7,511 nt of DNA. Origin: Leptolyngbyaceae cyanobacterium CSSed165cm_216 (GTDB lineage: Bacteria > Cyanobacteriota > Cyanobacteriia > Phormidesmidales > Phormidesmidaceae). A program made the position numbers and the translations under genes. The notes beneath the pieces were generated by a model. The model made no database searches. It was not told the origin of the DNA and saw only the letters and a program-made list of their open reading frames with translations. Location: assembly GCA_007135385.1 (NCBI GenBank), contig SLIY01000053.1:1-7511 (forward strand). Direction: 5' to 3'. Shown in pieces: positions 4,811 through 7,511 of this stretch (positions are counted from its first letter, which is position 1; each line of letters starts with the position of its first letter).

Positions 4811-7303
4811 TTATGGGGGGATCAATTGGGCGGCGGCGACGACGGCTTGGCCTAGGGAGAGGCCACCGTCGTTGGCGGGGACTTGGCGGTGAATCAGGAC
4901 CGTAATCCCCTGGTTAGTCAAGCGCTGATTGACCCGTTCCGTCAAAAGTTGATTCTGCCAGACACCGCCAGATAGGGCAACGGTAGAGAGGTGATGGTGC
5001 TGGGCTAGGCGGTGGGCTAGGGTGGCGATCGTATCCCCCAATCCCCAATGAAACTTGGCGGCCATGGTTTCTACCGGGATCTCGGCCCGCAAATCGGCCA
5101 GAATCTGCCCCCACAGGGGGCTAGGATCCAGCACCCAGGCGGCCCCATCGGCCCCATCGACCAAAGTGCCAAACCCATACCCTGCCCCGTCCGGGTCCGC
5201 CCCGGCGGCGGCCATGGCCTCCAGTTCTACGGCCCCCTGGCCTTCGTAGCTGGCGGTTTCGCGGCACAGCCCCAGGGCGGCGGCGACGGCATCGAACAGT
5301 CGCCCCATGGAGGAGGCCAGGGGGGTATTCAGGCCCTGGGCCACCATTTGATCGAGCAGGCCGAGGGGCTGTTGGGCCAGCCACTGCACCAGGGGCACGT
5401 CGCCATACTGGGCCTGGACGGTTTCCCAGGGGCCAAAGGCGGCGATTAGCTGGGCGTAGGTATTGCGCCAGGGCTGGCGGATGGCTTGTTCTCCCCCCAG
5501 CAAGGCGACGGGTTTGAGGTGGGCCAGACGGCGGGACTGGCGGTAGTCGACCAGTAGGAATTCCCCACCCCACAGCTGCTGGTGGTCACCGTAGCCCAGG
5601 CCGTCCAGGGCGATGCCTAGCACCGGAGGGGTGGTCAGGGGCACACCGTTATCCGCCAGGCAGGCGGCGATGTGGGCATGGTGGTGTTGTACGGTGACGG
5701 TCGGGAGGGCCTGGTTCTGGGCTAGATCATGGCCCAGTTTGGTCGAGAGGTACTCCGGGTGGCGATCCAGGGCGATCGCCTCTGGCTGATACTGAAACAA
5801 CTGCTGGTAAAGCTCCAGGGTGTGGCCATAGCTCTGATAGGCGGCGGCATGTTCCAAATCCCCCAAGTGTTGGGAGAGAATGGCTTGACCCGGCCGCAGT
5901 AGGCAGAAGGTGTTCTTCAGCTCGCTGCCCATAGCCAAAATGCGCGGCACCGACTCAAACCCTGACGGCAGTTGGAGGGGAGCTGGGGCATAGCCTCGGG
6001 CCCGCCGCAGTACCTGGGGTACCCCCGCCGTCACCCGCACCACCGAATCATCCACTCGGTTGACGATGTCGCGATTGTGCAGCAAGACATAGGTGGCGAT
6101 GGTGGATAACTGCGATCGCACCGCCTCATTGCTAATGCACTGAGGTTCGTCCACCCGGTTACCGCTGGTCATGACAATGGGGCGATCGCAGCGCTGCAGG
6201 ATCAAATGGTGCAGCGGCGTGTAGGGCAGCATCACCCCCAGGGTGTGGAGGCCAGGGGCGAGGGAGGGGGCGAGGGAGGTGGGGAGATGGGGAGCCTGCC
6301 CTGAGCGGAGTCGAAGGGATGGGGAGGATGGGGTAAGTTGGGAGGCACGGCCATGTGCTTGTATGGAGGGCTGGTCTTCTTTTTTCCTTAGCAGCACAAT
6401 TGGGGCGGCGGGGCTTTCCAGTAGCTGCCGTTCTGGGTCGCTGATCTGGCAGTAGGGTTCGATTACCGCCAGGTTGCGCACCATCAGGGCCAGGGGCTTG
6501 TGGTAGCGGCCTTTACGCTGGCGCAGTTGGGCGACGGCGGTTTCGTTGGTGGCATCGCAGGCCAGGTGGACCCCGCCGAGGCCCTTAATGGCTAGAATTT
6601 CGCCCCGCTGTAGCAGGGTACAGGCGGCCTCTAGCTCATCCCCCAAGGCAATGGACTTGAGCGGTACGGGTTTGCCATCGGCCCGTTCCAGCCAGATTTT
6701 AGGACCACAAACGGGGCAGGCCACAGGTTGGGCGTGGAAGCGACGGTTGTTAACATCCTGGTATTCCCGGCGGCAGGAGTGGCACATGGGAAACCAGGCC
6801 ATGGAGGTATTGGCGCGATCGTAGGGAATTGCCTGAATAATGCTGAGGCGGGGGCCACAGTGGGTGCAGTTGGTAAAGGGATAGCGAAAGTAACGGCTGA
6901 GGGGATTGAAAATATCCGCCTGGCACTGGGCACAGGTGGCGGCGTCGGGGGCAATTTCGGTGCGGGCTGGGGTCGCCACGCTGGCGGTGATGGTAAAGCC
7001 AGTCTCGATCACCCGGTTGGGATCTAAGGGCTGCCGCTGAATGCAGGTGATTTTGGCTAAGGGCGGCACCTCCTGCAACAACCGCATCACCAGCTGATCG
7101 AGGCTGCCTTGATCGCCGGCCACGGTAATCAGCACCCCCAGCCCATCGTTGAGCACAGTGCCCCGCAACCCCAGGGCATTGGCTAACCGATAGACCATCG
7201 GTCGAAACCCGACCCCCTGAACAGTTCCCATCACCCGAATGGCCTCAGCCTTCTCAGGCAAAGGGACCGATGGGGGAGGTGGATGTGGAAGGGATACAGT
7301 CAT
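4811..7303 (-). CDS. hypF: Carbamoyltransferase HypF, hydrogenase maturation
   Basis: An 830-residue HypF, longer than the usual 750-780. It uses carbamoyl phosphate and ATP to carbamoylate the C-terminal cysteine of HypE, the source of the cyanide ligands of [NiFe] hydrogenase. Domain order is complete. The acylphosphatase domain is at about 22-110 (GTVQGVGFRP 26-35, with R34 and N52 as catalytic candidates). Two zinc-finger-like modules follow, C124/C127-C146/C149 and C174/C177-C196/C199, with exact CX2C-X18-CX2C-X24-CX2C-X18-CX2C spacing. The YrdC/Sua5-like domain is at about 215-440 (KGLGGVHLACDA 240-251, KGRYHKPLALM 264-274) and the Kae1-like domain at about 450-830 (HHAH 541-544, SGGVWQN 778-784, NDGGLSLGQA 811-820). 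The excess length is an insertion at about 311-350 in the YrdC-like domain. The start chosen precedes a Pro-rich leader and the first acylphosphatase strand. The stop overlaps an ATG in the hypC frame (TAATG). Confidence 0.97.
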   Translation of the reverse strand: MTVSLPHPPPPSVPLPEKAEAIRVMGTVQGVGFRPMVYRLANALGLRGTVLNDGLGVLITVAGDQGSLDQLVMRLLQEVPPLAKITCIQRQPLDPNRVIETGFTITASVATPARTEIAPDAATCAQCQADIFNPLSRYFRYPFTNCTHCGPRLSIIQAIPYDRANTSMAWFPMCHSCRREYQDVNNRRFHAQPVACPVCGPKIWLERADGKPVPLKSIALGDELEAACTLLQRGEILAIKGLGGVHLACDATNETAVAQLRQRKGRYHKPLALMVRNLAVIEPYCQISDPERQLLESPAAPIVLLRKKEDQPSIQAHGRASQLTPSSPSLRLRSGQAPHLPTSLAPSLAPGLHTLGVMLPYTPLHHLILQRCDRPIVMTSGNRVDEPQCISNEAVRSQLSTIATYVLLHNRDIVNRVDDSVVRVTAGVPQVLRRARGYAPAPLQLPSGFESVPRILAMGSELKNTFCLLRPGQAILSQHLGDLEHAAAYQSYGHTLELYQQLFQYQPEAIALDRHPEYLSTKLGHDLAQNQALPTVTVQHHHAHIAACLADNGVPLTTPPVLGIALDGLGYGDHQQLWGGEFLLVDYRQSRRLAHLKPVALLGGEQAIRQPWRNTYAQLIAAFGPWETVQAQYGDVPLVQWLAQQPLGLLDQMVAQGLNTPLASSMGRLFDAVAAALGLCRETASYEGQGAVELEAMAAAGADPDGAGYGFGTLVDGADGAAWVLDPSPLWGQILADLRAEIPVETMAAKFHWGLGDTIATLAHRLAQHHHLSTVALSGGVWQNQLLTERVNQRLTNQGITVLIHRQVPANDGGLSLGQAVVAAAQLIPP
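6254..6373 (-). repeat. In-frame repeat insertion within hypF
   Basis: Codons 311-350 of hypF look unlike the family, in which a KK/KR-containing strand runs quickly into APGL-x-x-(L/V)GVMLP. On the plus strand the block is short G-rich tandem units (about 6255-6294) followed by TGCCCTGAGCGGAGTCGAAG (6297-6316), a dispersed repeat core translated on the hyp strand as SLRLRSGQA (329-337). More G-rich repeat lies beyond it (6315-6343). The frame is kept and no stop is introduced. The exact borders are approximate because they come from remembered family sequence. Confidence 0.7.
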
Positions 7304-7314
7304 GGCCAGCTCAT
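7300..7314 (-). other. Four-codon mini-ORF overlapping the hypF start
   Basis: Just before hypF the minus strand reads AAGGTAAGCACCTATGAGC. The AAGGT lies 8 nt before an ATG, and ATG AGC TGG CCA TGA encodes only four residues. Its TGA overlaps the hypF ATG as ATGA. AAGGTAAG is the best Shine-Dalgarno-like sequence near hypF and is about 20 nt from its ATG, so it may serve hypF loosely or load ribosomes that then reinitiate at hypF. It is short enough to be chance. Confidence 0.3.
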
Positions 7315-7455
7315 AGGTGCTTACCTTAGACGGTAGTCAGCCTTGAGGCAGGGATCGCAATTCCCAAAGTTTTCTTAGGGTTTGGGTTAGAAATTGTTGC
7401 AATCTAGACATATGCACACCGTTCCTGTACAAGGGCTGATTGGGGGGGTGGGGAT
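7304..7455. promoter_or_regulatory. Divergent spacer between hypF and the right-edge gene
   Basis: This 152-bp spacer must hold the promoter of the hypFCD operon and probably that of the rightward gene. For the plus strand, TTGGGT (7382-7387) and TAGACA (7405-7410) have 17-bp spacing but match consensus in only about half their positions. I found no convincing -35/-10 pair toward hypF, and no GTA-N8-TAC (NtcA) or LexA-type site. The central part, about 7360-7415, is AT-richer than its surroundings. Confidence 0.35.
7337..7411 (-). CDS. Possible 24-residue small ORF upstream of hypF
   Basis: ATG (7409-7411) opens a 24-codon frame ending in TGA at 7337-7339, 33 bp before hypF. The peptide begins MSRLQQFLTQTL and ends WELRSLPQG; hydrophobic and basic residues alternate in a way compatible with a short amphipathic helix. 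An AGGA lies 11 nt before the ATG, a little far for a ribosome binding site. It could be a leader peptide, a small protein or chance. I do not recognise it. Confidence 0.2.
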   Translation of the reverse strand: MSRLQQFLTQTLRKLWELRSLPQG

Positions 7456-7511
7456 ATGGAAACCCGACGACTGGGCAAGTATTTGACACTGGCGGAGTTC
7501 TGTACCTGCAC
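7456..7511 (+). CDS. 5' end of an unidentified protein-coding gene (cut by window edge)
   Basis: An ATG at 7456 opens a frame that stays open for 18 codons to the window end, reading METRRLGKYLTLAEFCTC. A G-rich stretch (7441-7453) precedes it but is not a clear Shine-Dalgarno. The LTLAEF stretch resembles the start of peptidase M15-like or cell-wall-binding modules, but too little is visible to name a family. The gene is divergent from hypF. Confidence 0.45.
   Translation, partial: METRRLGKYLTLAEFCTC

Noticed and set aside
5048..5573. Open frames of about 130-150 codons within hypF on both strands
   Set aside because: Compositionally biased Gly/Pro/Arg-rich shadows of the Kae1-like domain, which is intact in the hypF frame.
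7414..7435. LexA-like box around CTGTACAAGG upstream of the right-edge gene
   Set aside because: Only one GTAC half is present; the second half-site does not occur at the expected spacing.

Overview
The window is a piece of a cyanobacterial chromosome. The evidence is nine perfect copies of the HIP1 octamer GCGATCGC (starting at 1317, 2898, 3988, 4126, 4132, 4321, 5772, 6112 and 6182), several arrays of 7-bp short tandem repeats of the type known from filamentous cyanobacteria, a DUF2227-type membrane protein common in that phylum, and hyp genes in the cyanobacterial order F-C-D. The high G+C and repeat load suggest a filamentous Leptolyngbya/Nodosilinea-like lineage. That genus-level guess is inference only.

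Layout, left to right. A tRNA-Val(UAC) gene lies on the minus strand at 4-76, with a good promoter at 98-126. Three plus-strand genes follow: a DUF2227-like membrane protein (277-879), mazG (1116-1955) and an AEC-family transporter (2172-3176). The spacers around mazG are packed with short tandem repeats: a 7-bp array running into the end of the first gene, then 8-bp and 7-bp arrays of several unrelated units behind mazG. The right half is a minus-strand operon read hypF (7303-4811), hypC (4643-4398), hypD (4388-3192), convergent with the AEC gene across only 15 bp. To the right of hypF is a 152-bp divergent spacer, then the first 18 codons of an unidentified plus-strand gene cut by the window edge.

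How the genes work together. HypF makes the carbamoyl precursor of the cyanide ligands of [NiFe] hydrogenase. HypC and HypD form the scaffold on which the Fe(CN)2CO unit is assembled. The partners HypE, HypA and HypB are not in the window, and the position where they would follow hypD is taken by the convergent transporter gene. MazG is a housekeeping nucleotide-pool enzyme, and the AEC and DUF2227-like genes have no visible link to the hydrogenase.

The gene content is ordinary and I see no new multi-gene system. The most notable signal is how dispersed and tandem repeats have been absorbed into coding sequence: a heptapeptide-repeat basic tail on the DUF2227-like protein, an in-frame repeat insertion of about 35-40 codons inside HypF, and a repeat-filled hypF-hypC spacer that stays open in the hypC frame and begins at the hypF stop codon (TAATG).
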